From Dioszegia crocea (Eukaryota > Basidiomycota > Tremellomycetes > Tremellales > Bulleribasidiaceae), in contig BCKK01000002.1 in NCBI GenBank assembly GCA_001600615.1, positions 2,138,809-2,202,808 on the forward strand: DNA of 64,000 nt, in the 5' to 3' direction. The notes under the pieces were generated by a model. The model was not told the origin of the DNA and made no database searches. It worked only from the letters and a program-made list of their open reading frames with translations. Positions 9,199 to 22,287 of this stretch are shown piece after piece. Numbering within the stretch: the stretch's first letter is position 1; every line of letters starts with the position of its first letter. The position numbers and the translations under genes are program-made.

Positions 9199-12100
9199 AT
9201 GTCGAGCCCTACAGACCTCCCTGCACTCACACTTCTCTTACAGGAGATACAGTCTCTGACTTCCTCCATGCGGAGAAATCAGCGATGGGCAACAGGGTCA
9301 CCTCAACATTTCACCACATCTCAACCACCCCTCCCGCCCTATCTTCGAGCAGGAGGCAAGAAGCGTGGCTCTCCACCTCGGAAGGGGCGCGCTAGCATGG
9401 ATGGGAGTACCGGCAACCCTTCCGACGAAGGAGACCTAATGAGTGGATTCGTACAGCTTCGTCGGGTATTGATTGAAACAAAAGGTAGCTTACCCATCTG
9501 GACTAGCTGATACGACCAGACATCATAACATTGCAACCGCTCGATGTCTCCGCGCCCTTTCTCGCATTGATCCGCTCCCCCTTGACTTCCGGACCCATCA
9601 CTTCCCTCGCTCTCACATCGCTGAACGCCATCATTCTCAATGTCCTCCCAATCTTCCTGACCCCTGCTCCACGGGTGACAACACCATCGACCCCACTTCA
9701 GATCTGCCTCGCGCACATCACGTCTACTCTTTCGTCATGCCGCTTCCCGTCTTCATCTCCTCAGCAGGACGAGCTGGTCCTGCTCCGCCTCCTTCGAGTC
9801 ATTGAGTCGCTCGCCGCCCCTGTTCCTATACCGAATAGCAGTGGGGTGGGGAGTATGCTGGATCAGATGGGGGATGAGTCCGTTTGCGAGCTGTTGGAAG
9901 TGGGGCTGGGCATGTTGGCTCGGGCGAGACTGAGCGAAGGATTGAGAGGGTCGGCGCAGAGCTGTGTGCAGACTTTGGTCAGGGCAGCGTTCGGCAGGTT
10001 GAAGGGATTGACGCAGGAGGATGTGGATAAGCTGCTCACCGTCAAAAACGGGATGGAGCAAGACGAATTGCCTTTCACGCCATACGGTCTCCCGACCATC
10101 CTCGAACTTTTGCGCGTCCTCATTGCCCTCCTCGACCCTGCCGATCAGGCTCATACCGACTCGATGCGTCTTGCTGCGCTTTCGGTTCTGAATACCGCTC
10201 TTGAATCAGGCGGGAGCACCTTGGGTCAATGGTCCGAACTCCGCGAGGGTGTAAGGGATGAGGGATGTCGATACCTCTTCCAGCTCACCCGCTCGGATGC
10301 TTCGGTCCTACTTGGTCAATCGCTCCGGACGACCTCTACCCTATTCTCCACCATGCTTCCCCACCTAAAACTCCAGCTCGAGCTATTCCTCTCATACCTT
10401 ATCGACCGCCTCACCCCACAAACACCCCTTCCACAAACTCATCACTCTTCTCGTCCCAGTACGCCATCGACCAGCGACACTCCCTCTTCTACCCCAAAAC
10501 CCATCTCGCTACTCCCTCCCGTGCCGAACGAGACTCGCGAATTGATGCTCGAGACCCTGACGCAAATCGCACTCAGACCGAGCTTTATGGTCGATTGCTG
10601 GGTCAACTACGATTGCTCAGCAGACAGCGAGGACATCTTCGAGCGCTTGATTGGGTTCTTGACAAGAGGCGTGTACCCCGTCGGACCACCCAAGCAGGAC
10701 GGATCGACGCATCTTTTCGAGGGATTGGATGCGGCGCAGCTGTTGAGCCTGGAGATACTGCTGGGCTTTGTGAGCTCCATGGCGGATAGGGTAGAGGATG
10801 GCGAAGCTTGGCCTACAGTGAGTGACACCTAGATTGTGCTGATGTCAGACTGCACCTCCGACGTCTGAGATCAGCGACCGGAAGTTGCACAAGGGTGTAC
10901 TACTGGCTGGCGCAGCAGCTTTCAATGCGAAGCCGAAGAATGGAATTGCATTCCTAGAAAAAGAAGGCGTCATAACTGTCGACCCTTCAGCGCCCGGGAC
11001 GGACGATGAAAAGCGGAACAAGGCAATTGCGAAATTCCTTCGATCCTCATCCCGCCTCGATAAGAAGCTCATCGGGGAGTACATTTCTGGTCACGACAGG
11101 CTCGAACTTCTCAAAGCTTTCATGGCGTCATTCGACTTCAAAGGAGTGAGTCCGGCTCCGAACTTGGCTAACAGCAGAAAACAATCGCAGACGCCATGCG
11201 AGAATTGCTCGAGACTTTCCGTCTGCCGGGTGAATCACAACCCATCTCTCGGATTACCGAAGTTTTTGCCGAACAATTGTTCTCGACCTCTCCACGTATG
11301 TTTTGTCGTTCGCCTCGCTGACCATTAGCCGAGATTGCGAGCCAAGACGCAGCTTATGTTCTCGCCTACTCTGTCATTATGCTCAACACCGACCAGCATA
11401 ACCCGCAGAACCGGAAACGCATGACCATTGACGACTACAAGCGGAATCTGCGGGGTGTCAATGACGGAAAGGATTTCGACGGTGAATATCTCGCGTCAAT
11501 TCACGAAAGCATCAAGAAGAAGGAAATCATCCTGCCGGAAGAGCATGTCGGTCAACCGGGCTTCGACTATGCTTGGAAGGGTCTCATGCAACGTGCTCGA
11601 ACAGCCGGTATGTCCTAACGACGGTCAAAGCTAATGACAGGCCCCATGATTTCGTGCAACACTGCACAGTTTGACGAGGCAATGTTCAAACTGTCCTGGC
11701 GCTCAGTCGTCTCGTCTATCGCTTACGCCTTCACCATGTCGGCGCAGGACGAGCACGTCATCCAAAAGGCCATTACGGGTTTCCGAGAATGCGCATCGCT
11801 CGCCGGCCACTTCCACCTTCCAGAGGTATTCGATACGATCGTTCAGTCGCTTTCAGCTGCGACTGGCCTACTCGACGACGGGGATTTCCAACCCTCAACC
11901 TATCCCACCGTCGAAAAGGACAGTCAAAGCCTTACCGTCTCTCCCCTTGCGATCCGATTCGGTCAGAGTTACAGAAGCCAACTCGCCACTGTGGTCCTCT
12001 TCACCATTGCCAATGGGAATGGCGGTGCCATCCGATCAGGCTGGACTCAGATTTTCGAAATGTTCCAGACCCTCTTCTTGCATTCGCTCCTACCCGCCCC

Positions 12101-13923
12101 CATGCTCCAGATGGAGGACTTCTTGGCAGGGCAGACGACGATTCCGATGAAATCTGCTCCGGTCCCTCAGGTCGATCGGCGGCCAGAAGGGGGCCTGCTT
12201 TCAGCTTTGTCGAGCTACTTGCTTAGTCCGTACGGAGGCGATAACGAACCCGTTACGATAGAGACGAGCGAAGAAGACGTGGAGAACACCCTAGTCGCGG
12301 TGGACTGTCTCAACTCGTGCAAGCTTGAAGAGCTGTATGCGGAGATATTGTAAGTCTCACTCGAGGGCATTGCTGATGACCAGGAGTCTTGAGGTTGATG
12401 CACTGATCCCCGCATTGAAAGCTATCCGTCAACTCGCCGAGGACCGAACGACGGGGAAGATTACTCGTCGGAGAAGCAGCGTCGAGCTGGGCGCTGAGTC
12501 GCCTCAGGTCCACTTTGATGGGCAGCTACCGTATGACCCTGCCTGTGTCTTCCACCTGGAGATGATGGTGTCTTTGGCCAGCAGGGGGAAGAAGCATATC
12601 GCCGAGACTTGGTAAGCGCTTTCTAGATCAAGCTGACATCAGGCCAATCATCTTTGAATACATCTCATCACTCCTTGGATCCGCCCAGAGCTTCAGCGTG
12701 CTGCTTATCGAACGCGCCGTGGTCGGTCTCTTGCGTCTCTGTCTCGTCGTATCTGAATCTGTGAGCCCTACTTACGATTGCGCTAATCCCAGCCCACACT
12801 CAGGGACCAGCTCTACCTTGCGCTCGACGTTCTTCGCTCGCTTCCGTCTTCAGTCCTCTCTGCGGTGTCTGAACAACTCATGGCTGGGATTGCCAAGATT
12901 CTCGAGAAGGACACCGAGGTTGTCAAATCGCAGACTGAATGGGGTCTCATCATTGCCCTGTTCCGCGCAACGGTCAACCACCCCGAAGCGAGCAAAGTGA
13001 CCTTGAGCATTGTGAGACGGATGGTGAATGAGCAAATCCCACCCGTGACGCTGGATAATTGGGGAGGCGTTGTAGCGCTCCTCGATGAGTTTGCCACGGG
13101 TGCTGGCGCGGCCACAGCGGGGAGAGCCCAGAGAAAAACGCCACAGCAGACTTCACTGTAAGTGGACATTGCTCCAGAGCTGATCAAAGTGGCCCTGCTG
13201 TTGAGAGAGGCTTGTCCGCCCTGGACTCGATATACGATCTCCGGCTTGTAATCCCACACTTGACAGCTGCATACCCCGAATCGGACGCCTGGACGACGTT
13301 CCACCTACCCCCTCTCCTGATCCTTTCGAAACACTGCATCAACCACTCTCGCGAGATCCGGCAACGCGCCATCTCATACCTCCAGCGCATCCTCCTTGCG
13401 CCCAACCTCATCGATGTTCATGGCGACCCTGCGGTCCTGCCGGTCATATTCGACCGAGTGCTCTTCCCCATCATGGACGAGTTGGCGAAACCGCAATTGG
13501 AGTCGGGCATGGGTGAGACTAGACTCCGAGCGGCGACGCTGCTTTGCAAGGTCTTCTTGCAGCACGTAGTGAGGCTGGAGGGTGATGTCGTGGGCGACTT
13601 GTTCATCAGGGTGTTGGAGAAGCTTGGAAGATTCATGAAAGGCGAGAGGGATATGGTGAGTGCTTTAAACTAGGGAAAACTGACGACTTCAGAACGAAGC
13701 AGGCGAATCACTCAAGAATGTGATCCTCGTTATGCACTCCTCAGGTATCCTGCTACCACCACCATCGGCGAGGCAGAGCAAGGAAGGCGAAGCGAGTGTT
13801 GCGGATCCCCGTACAGATGGGCAGAAGAAGCTATGGCAGGACAGTAGAGATAGGATTGAGAGGGTTCTTCCGGGATTTTTGGGCGAGGTGATGCCCGATG
13901 CGGCGGTAACGCTTGCGGCGTAG
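9199..13923 (+). CDS. GEA2: Gea/GBF1-type ARF guanine nucleotide exchange factor
   Basis: A large Sec7-domain protein that activates Arf1 at the Golgi to build COPI coats. The N-terminal DCB/HUS-like region (exons at about 9199-10820) is helical. The Sec7 domain follows: KLHKGVLLAGAAAFNAKPKNGI, then the catalytic glutamate motif FRLPGESQ, then YVLAYSVIMLNTDQHNPQNRKRMT. The Tyr-Ser pair before the MLNTDQHN motif is the type linked to brefeldin A sensitivity. Downstream HDS-like regions extend to the end PGFLGEVMPDAAVTLAA. About ten short introns. The single very long gene and the Sec7 sequence fit Gea1/Gea2/GBF1 better than Sec7p. Whether the genome holds a second copy cannot be seen, so GEA1 or GEA2 is a label of convenience. 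Confidence 0.9.
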
Positions 13924-14184
13924 GGATATCTTCGAGAAGCATGTATAGAATCGTTAGAGCTCGGGATCCAGCCTGATTGATGCTGTGTAATTGCGATTGC
14001 CGTAGTGATAGCAGCTCTTAAAATAGCTCGGAGACCGCCCGCGAGATCTATCTGATAAGGGCAGCATGCGGCCTCGGCTCCGCCGCGGATATCACCGTCT
14101 ATAGCTATTCCCCTAGGTAGCTGGCTATATAAGGCTAGCATGTGGAAGTGAACGCATCCTAAAGTCGACTTCCGTTACCACTCA

Positions 14185-15096
14185 ATGTCACCCACAGTCT
14201 ATCTCGGTAGATGATTTCTTCGGGTCCCAGCGATGTAAGCTGACCTAAAGTCACTGGTGCAAACCGCGGCATTGGATACTCCTTCATCGAGGAGCTCGCT
14301 AAACGGCCCGACACCATCGTCTTTGCCGGCGTCCGTTCCTTCCCCTTGCCAGCCGATCATCCACTCTCTCAGCTCGCGGCAAAATCGCCAGACACCATTT
14401 TCCCCATTAAAATTACATCGGGACAGGAAGAAGACAATGCCGCTGCGGCCGAGCAGGTCAAGGCGAAGGTTGGCAAAGTGGATGTCATCATCGCCAATGC
14501 AGGTCAGTACTAGCAGCAGTGACATACGTACCGAGCTGACGAGGGTAGGCGGCTCGGTAGGAAGAAATACCATCCTGGAAGTCACTACGGCGGACATGCG
14601 TACGGACTTTGAAAGCAATACACTTGGCCCTCTGGTCCTACATCAGTCATTCGTACCATTGCTCCAGGCGGCCAATACAGCACAGGCCGGTTCTGCCAAG
14701 CTCGTCTACATCTCTACTGCTGTGGCGCAAATCACAGAAGGCGGTCCGGTACCTTACGACTCGTATGGTGCGAGCAAAGCTGCCGGAAATTACATTGTCA
14801 AGAAGATCAATCAGGAGTTCCCGGATGTCATTGCGTTTCCTATCCAGTGAGTCTGGGATGCGGTCCTTGCCATGTCCAATAAGTCCGCTGACTGTCATTC
14901 TAGTCCGGGAATCGTCACCACCGAGACTGTCATCAAGGCGGCCGGGGTCAAAGATGCGGGCTTCTCGCTGGAGAAGTATGGAGCCATCTCTCCGGCGCAG
15001 AGTGTGAGCATGATGCTCGCTATCATCGACGGTGCGACGAAGGAGACACACGGTGGGAAGTTCTGGAATTATAAGGGGGAACAGATGGCCTACTGA
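14185..15096 (+). CDS. Short-chain dehydrogenase/reductase
   Basis: A classical SDR oxidoreductase. The Rossmann nucleotide motif is TGANRGIG, formed across the first intron (exon 1 encodes MSPTVYLV). VDVIIANAG is the NAG motif, YISTAVAQI holds the catalytic serine, and YGASKAAGNYIVKK holds the Tyr-x3-Lys pair. The C-terminus ends GGKFWNYKGEQMAY. Three introns. The short overall size and the GGKFWNY end resemble fungal SDRs of the sniffer/carbonyl-reductase type, but the substrate is unknown. No obvious pathway partner sits beside it. Confidence 0.85.
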
Positions 15097-15347
15097 ATTG
15101 GGCCTGGGCAGCGGATGTCACCTGCCAGGGGTTGGGAGAGGAATAGTTTGACTTATCCACCGCGTATCATACAGCTTTACAATATAGTCCAAGCATCATA
15201 TTGTAAGCTAGTTCTGTCCGAAGTATTTTGTACTGGGGCATGCGAGGTCAGACGTCAAGGATAGAGACGATGGACGGTCGGAGAAGGTGTTCAGGGCAGA
15301 GCGTGCTGCTTGGCAGTGATATACCGCGGCAAGAGGCTTTTTGTTAG

Positions 15348-15450
15348 GCCTGTTTAGCATAGTGGTAGTGCACCGCACTTGTATCCTCTGCCTTTCGGCT
15401 GGATCAATTAGCACATGCGGAGGTCGGTTGTTCAATCCAGCCAACAGGCA
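15348..15450 (+). tRNA. tRNA-Thr(TGT): tRNA-Thr (anticodon UGU) with intron
   Basis: The acceptor stem GCCTGTT (15348-15354) pairs with AACAGGC (15443-15449), followed by discriminator A15450. The D arm GCAT/GTGC and the T arm GGTTG-TTCAATC-CAGCC both fold. The anticodon stem CCGCA (15373-15377) pairs with TGCGG (15416-15420). The anticodon TGT is at 15380-15382, followed by A37. A 31-nt intron (15384-15414) sits directly after position 37, the canonical site for nuclear tRNA introns removed by the Sen endonuclease. The mature length is 72 nt before CCA addition. A T-run lies 7 bases downstream. Confidence 0.95.
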
Positions 15451-15456
15451 TAGCCC

Positions 15457-15461
15457 TTTTT
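15457..15461 (+). terminator. RNA polymerase III terminator
   Basis: Five consecutive T residues begin 7 bases after the tRNA-Thr discriminator base, as expected for Pol III termination. Confidence 0.75.
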
Positions 15462-15578
15462 GCACCCTCTCATACCTTCTCCATCGTTCTGCGATCGAAT
15501 AGCATGCATCAAATGCATTTTACAAGCAGAAATGAGCGAGGTGGAGAGCGTTTGGTGCGATTACGTTATGCCACATTG

Positions 15579-15651
15579 CCACTTTGGGAATATACGGCAT
15601 GAAACTTCCGCTTACGGCAGGGCTGTTTCAGCCCGAAATTGCCCAAAGTGG
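15579..15651. other. Nested inverted repeat downstream of tRNA-Thr
   Basis: The outer arms CCACTTTGGG (15579-15588) and CCCAAAGTGG (15642-15651) are perfect 10-bp complements. Inside them, GGGCTG-TTT-CAGCCC (15620-15634) forms a perfect 6-bp hairpin. No protein frame explains this 73-bp structure. It could be a structured RNA, a folded 5' leader, or a remnant of a small foldback element. Confidence 0.5.
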
Positions 15652-15850
15652 TGAATTCGTCTCTATAGACTCGAGGACTGCCATCAGTTAGCCTCAGCTA
15701 TTCCTTCTTGTGTGCGAAAGAGGCATAGTATGCGCTGGTTAGATCACTGTACGTCACTCCCCCGACAACATTCAAGCCAAGCTCATATCGCGTGCAGACA
15801 CTCTGAACCGGTCATAGAAACGACAACCCATCTCCAAGCCGTTTTCAGTC

Positions 15851-16254
15851 ATGACTTACTACCTCGTATGGTTCGTGGTGATATTGCTTGCAATACCACT
15901 AGCCATTCGCCTAGTCGCCGAGACATTCATCCAAATCACGAGATTGATCAAGGTACAGAAACTTCGCTTTTGTGTATCGTTCTGGCAGGCGAGAAACGGG
16001 GAGAGGCGGTCCAGAGTGGACACCAGTGTGGCCAGACGAGAAGCAGGTGAGTTTGGACCTTACACGTCGGCGTAAGGCATTGCTTACTGTTAGTCTCGCC
16101 TAGAAGCCGACTCCCAGCCACTGCTCCCGCCGTTCGACCCAGCTACGAGATCGAAGGTGTCCCACTCATAGCTCACGGTAGCTGCAAGATTCAACACCGA
16201 GTAGACGTGATCAAATGCAGCGCATGTACAGATTTTGTCTTTAACTACACCTGA
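15851..16254 (+). CDS. Candidate small membrane protein
   Basis: Three exons (15851-15952, 15989-16046, 16094-16254) join in frame to 106 residues. The N-terminus MTYYLVWFVVILLAIPLAIRLV is a clear membrane segment or signal anchor, followed by ETFIQITRLIK and an Arg-rich region (ARNGERRSRVDTSVARREA). The C-terminus, ending in IKCSACTDFVFNYT, contains a Cys-x2-Cys pair. Both introns have GT/AG ends and keep the frame open, but the first is only 36 nt and no family is recognised. The coding status rests on splice logic alone. Confidence 0.4.
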
Positions 16255-16452
16255 CCACGCTCGTCAGCTCACCCTGGTCCAAGTTCCTCACGCCTTCGTC
16301 CATACAACATATGGACCACAATGATCACTCAGCAATGAGCTCGTAGAACAACGTGAAAGATGCAAGGACTCTGACGTCTTTGTCTACATACAAGCATAGA
16401 GTATCCCCCTTCCGCCCATCCGAAAACCTGATTACCAAATCCGCCCTGTCCA

Positions 16453-19400
16453 CTACCGCCCGAGCTTCAAAATGGGCAGGTGACTGGGGAAGAACGACCT
16501 GACCTTCTTCTCGCTTGATGAGCCTCCGCTGGCGTTCTGAACTTTCTCCTTTATTTTGTCCGTCTTTGATTTCTGCAGACATCAGCTATGGCTTCACTTT
16601 CTCGACAGATCGACTCACCACGGCGCCGCTTGGAGTCAACACAGGCTGCACGATAACTTCAATTCCCTCCTCCGGATCCTCCTCGTCATCCGAGATCACA
16701 ATCGCCCTAACCTTCGACCCTTTCTTAAAGCGCAGTTGGGAACGGGATTGAGGGACGAAGATTGGAGATTCAGATCGGCTTCCCGTATGTGATGGTCCGG
16801 CAACGGACGACGAGAGTGACAAGCGGCGAGTCTCTTCTGCCTTGGCCGCTGCAATTTGATGCTTTCCCGAGCCTTTCGGTCGGCCTCGTTTTTTAATGTC
16901 CGAGCTGGATGTCGAGTTTGAGCCAGACGCATCGGTGGATGTGGAAGGGTGTGAAGGGTGGAGAGTGGGTCGGAGAGGAGTGGGTTTGGGCGTATATGAT
17001 CTGTCCGTGGGATGTGGGCTGGGGAGGCGACGGGCTTTCTTTGGGGGTTTCGCCGACGGACTGGAGGAAGGGTCACTAGTAGCGGCGCGTTTGCGTACAG
17101 TGGAGGTGGACTCGACCAGTGTGCTGCTACCGGAACCACTGCCGCCACCGGATTTTGGTGATTGACCCGCCGTACCGACATAGAGTCGAATCGTGGGTGA
17201 GGTGACGGGTCGCTTGGTCTTCGCCTGAGAACCTACCGCCTTGGCTAGCTTCGGCTTCTTCGCCTTGCGTTTAGGCTCGGAAGTCATGGCGACTTGCTGG
17301 ATGACACGAGGTCCGCCTGCAGCCTGATCTGGCACCTCCGCGATCGGCTCAGGTCGATCCTCCCTGTCGTCACCCTCATCATCCGCCGGCTCTTCCACCT
17401 TGTACGACCTCCCCCGTCTCGTTCCATGTGTAGGCGCATTCCGCGCTTCTTCGCGCCGCTTACACTCCGACTCGCTCACATACTCGTACCTCTGCCACAC
17501 ACCCGATCCCTTGATTGTATTCGCATCTCGCCTCTTCTTTTCCTCCTGCGCCAGTCTCCTCGCCTCGATCTTGGCCGCAGCGGCCGCAGCGGACGCTATG
17601 ACAGCCTCTTCCTGTGCAACCTGCACCGTCCACGCAGTCTCGCGCAGGGACTGTACAGTGAAGTCTTCCATAGCGATTTCTTTGCGCAGACGGAGTTGAT
17701 GACGATATTCGCGGGATACGGGGATAGGGTCGTCGGGCGGTACTTCGACGAGGACTTCCTTAAACTTCTTCTTTTGTAAGCTGGGAAGAGGGATTGTGGA
17801 GATTTTTCGAGGAATGTAGCCGTTAGGGATGAGGTGTGAAGGGGGGTACTCCTGAACCTCGGATTGGCGATGAGCCGGCCAAGGTAGACCGTAGATGAAT
17901 GCGTGACGAGTGCATCGGGCGCAGTGGTCAAAGTATCGGCCGGCGTACCACATACGATCATGCAGTGGTTTTGCGCATGAGCCGCAGCGAGGGAAATCCT
18001 CGGGTAGATCTTCGTCGACGATAGAAGACTCCGCATCGGACGGAGGGGGTTGGGAGCGTTTGTGGAAATTCCAAGGTTTGGCATTGGTCTTGGCGAGGCG
18101 AGAGTGGCGTTCCCGCACGATCGGTTCGGGACTGTCCGAGTCCGAATCGCCCTCTTCAACCTCCTCCTCGCCCTCCTCAACACCGACACTGACATCCAGC
18201 ACTTCGCTGGCGCTCGCCTCGCTTGGATTGCTCTCCAGAAATTCGCGCCGGAGGTTGCTCGGTCGATTCAGCTTTGGCTTTTGTGGTGTCATGGAAGCTT
18301 CAGATCGAGCCACGCTGGCGGAACGCGATTGAGTAGGTTTAGCGGAGAATTGGCCGCGTTGGTTTTGTTCGCAAGACAAGCAGAGACTGGCGTCAGCGGC
18401 GTCGAGCATAGGACATACCACTCGTTATTGTCCTTGCCGAAATAATTGTCACCACTACTTGTCAGCTACGCTTAGGCCATGACTTACTAGTAGGCCGTCA
18501 ATTCCTCTCCGATACGAACAGCCCTGATGACCCTGAAGGTGACGTGATTTCCTTGTCTGAGTAGCTCCACTGTAGGAGAGCAGTCGTGCTACAATCAGCT
18601 CTTACAGCAATTCCCACTCACATTCAAAAACCTGGCCGGGCCGAGGAAAAGCTGGTAGCACCTCTTGAGTCCACTCCAGACGATACTAAAATCTCGTCGA
18701 CGCGTGCGATCGCTCCTTCTCTGACCCCTCTCGACCTCCTTGCCTTTGCGCCGAGGCGCAGGCTCTGCCTCTTCTTCTTCCTCAAGCTCTTCCTCCTCCT
18801 CCTCGTCACTCGCGTCAGACTCCTGGCCGGCAGCTGCTCGGGCGAGATCGTAGTCATCCCCCAGATCCATCTCCTCCCTCCACTCTTCGGGTAGCGGCAC
18901 GACTGACCCCTGCAATTCCTGCAGCACCGATCCTACTGGCAGTGGTCTTGTGGCAAACACCGCCAACTCGGGGTGCTTGCTGACATGAGAGTATCGATCG
19001 GTCGAGTGAATGTCAACTCGGGACGTCGGGGTATAGCAGAGGAGGTATCGCCGGAGATGTCTATTGTCAGCCTGGTCAATTGATAACATACTGTATGAAT
19101 CGTTCTCGCTGCGTGTCGGTCCGTTTGCTTTGGATATGGGCTTGTATGAGCGGGAATCTAGTTAGCACCGATTTCAAAGTCGACCCACTCTTGTAGCTTT
19201 GCCATGCCACCTTGGACGTTCCCGTGAATTACAGTCTGACATCAGCTCATGCTCCACTGCCAGACCTACCTCTCGTACAATCTGAAGCACATCATCCGTC
19301 TTGAACACGGGCCCGACGAATTTGTTCTCCTGAGGATGTACACCCAGCCGACTGTTGGGCATACAGCCCAACTGGTCTACGAGTATCCACGACAGGAGAT

Positions 19401-19482
19401 CGTCGTCCATCGACAAGTCCTCTGCAGGATGAGGCAGCGGGATCTCGTCCTTGGCCAGAGCCGCTGACTTGGACTTGGACAT
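16453..19482 (-). CDS. SET9: Histone H4-K20 methyltransferase Set9 (Suv4-20 family)
   Basis: A nuclear SET-domain methyltransferase of the KMT5/Suv4-20 class. The N-terminus (MSKSKSAALAKDEIPLPHPAEDLSMDDDLLSWILVDQLG) and the LRRYLLCYTP segment match the Set9 N-terminal helical region. ELAVFATRPLPVGSVLQELQG opens the SET domain, which contains an acidic insertion (18750-18870). The following exons carry the NHDC/ELTAYYGDNYFGK part. A zinc-binding Cys cluster (CGSCAKPLHDRMW and HCARC) follows it. A long low-complexity tail is rich in Ser, Pro and Lys. At the 3' end GTGAGTCG..CTGAT..CAG may be an intron (16548-16595): spliced, the tail ends PILKLGR at 16453; unspliced, it stops at 16586. The start is 185 bp from a divergent small gene. 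Confidence 0.88.
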
Positions 19483-19667
19483 GGCGGCTGTCTGTTGAGT
19501 GAGTGACCTCAGAGCTGCAGGGTGTAGAGGTGGAGGAGATGGACAAGTTTGTTGTCTGAAGTCTGGACGCGCCGGACGTGTAAATCCGGGGGCCCGGAAC
19601 TACTCCACAGCCACTCTCTTCAAGCTTGCAAGCCCAGATCTTTCTTGCCTTTCATCTCCTATGTAGG

Positions 19668-19990
19668 ATGAATGCTCTACGATCAAGGAAGGTCTTCGTG
19701 GCCTCCTGTGCAATCATCGCTCCAAGTAAGTCCTGCGGAGTGCTGTGCTCATCTCGCAAGTTTCATTTTTCGGAGGAACATGGCTCAAGGATTACTTTAT
19801 CGAGCGTAAAATTGAGAATGAGAGTCCACGGGAGAAGGGACTCCGAGCTAGGACAAGAATAGCTGCGTAAGTGTACATGAAGGCTGTGCTGATTATCAGA
19901 CTTCAGCAAGAGAAGAGTGAATTGTTGAAGGAGGGAGAGCTGGTAGACCTAAAAATCGTCGAGCTGAAGCGCCGCATCGAGGGTATATGA
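19668..19990 (+). CDS. 84-residue single-pass membrane protein
   Basis: Exons 19668-19725, 19761-19866 and 19900-19990 join to exactly 85 codons including the stop. Introns are very short (35 and 33 nt) but have GTAAGT donors and AG acceptors. The protein starts MNALRSRKVFVASCAIIAPI, has a hydrophobic segment of about 20 residues, then WLKDYFIERKIENES and a charged helical C-terminus (LQQEKSELLKEGELVDLKIVELKRRIEGI) that could form a coiled coil. A basic N-terminus with one membrane span is the layout of small mitochondrial inner-membrane assembly factors, but I do not recognise the family and do not assign one. It is divergent from SET9. Confidence 0.6.
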
Positions 19991-20169
19991 CCCATGCAAG
20001 CCATATAGACAACTCATTTGTTGCCCGTTCTCTCAAGAGACGCGCAAACAGCGGACGATCAAACTTGTGTTCCTCAAGACCTCATGGAAGCAGGCTCGTT
20101 CCGAAAGAGCTGTTCGCTCGCAGCATCAAAAAATCCATCCTTCCACATGCAGGCTATATAAGGTTCAAG

Positions 20170-22116
<1,947 letters not shown>

Positions 22117-22287
22117 GTTTATATGATTTTAGTGGGGGCTGTGAGATGAAATGTGCGGAATGCAAAGTGAAAGTGCTCCGCGTTGGTAGCATCATAATGA
22201 ACGTGGGGCTCAGGGTCAAGGCACGTGGCTTTTTGCCGCTTGGGGCGTTTTCACGCTTTGTATTCAATCCCTCCCTTTTAGTCTACT

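Noticed and set aside
9753..10154. 133-residue minus-strand frame
   Set aside because: It is antisense to the clearly coding N-terminal exon of GEA.
15348..15450. Reading the tRNA as an intronless isotype
   Set aside because: Without removing 15384-15414 the anticodon arm cannot close; with it removed a full tRNA-Thr(UGU) forms.
16896..17165. Glycine/valine-rich plus-strand frame
   Set aside because: It is the reverse of the Ser/Pro/Lys-rich tail of SET9, whose low complexity keeps other frames open.
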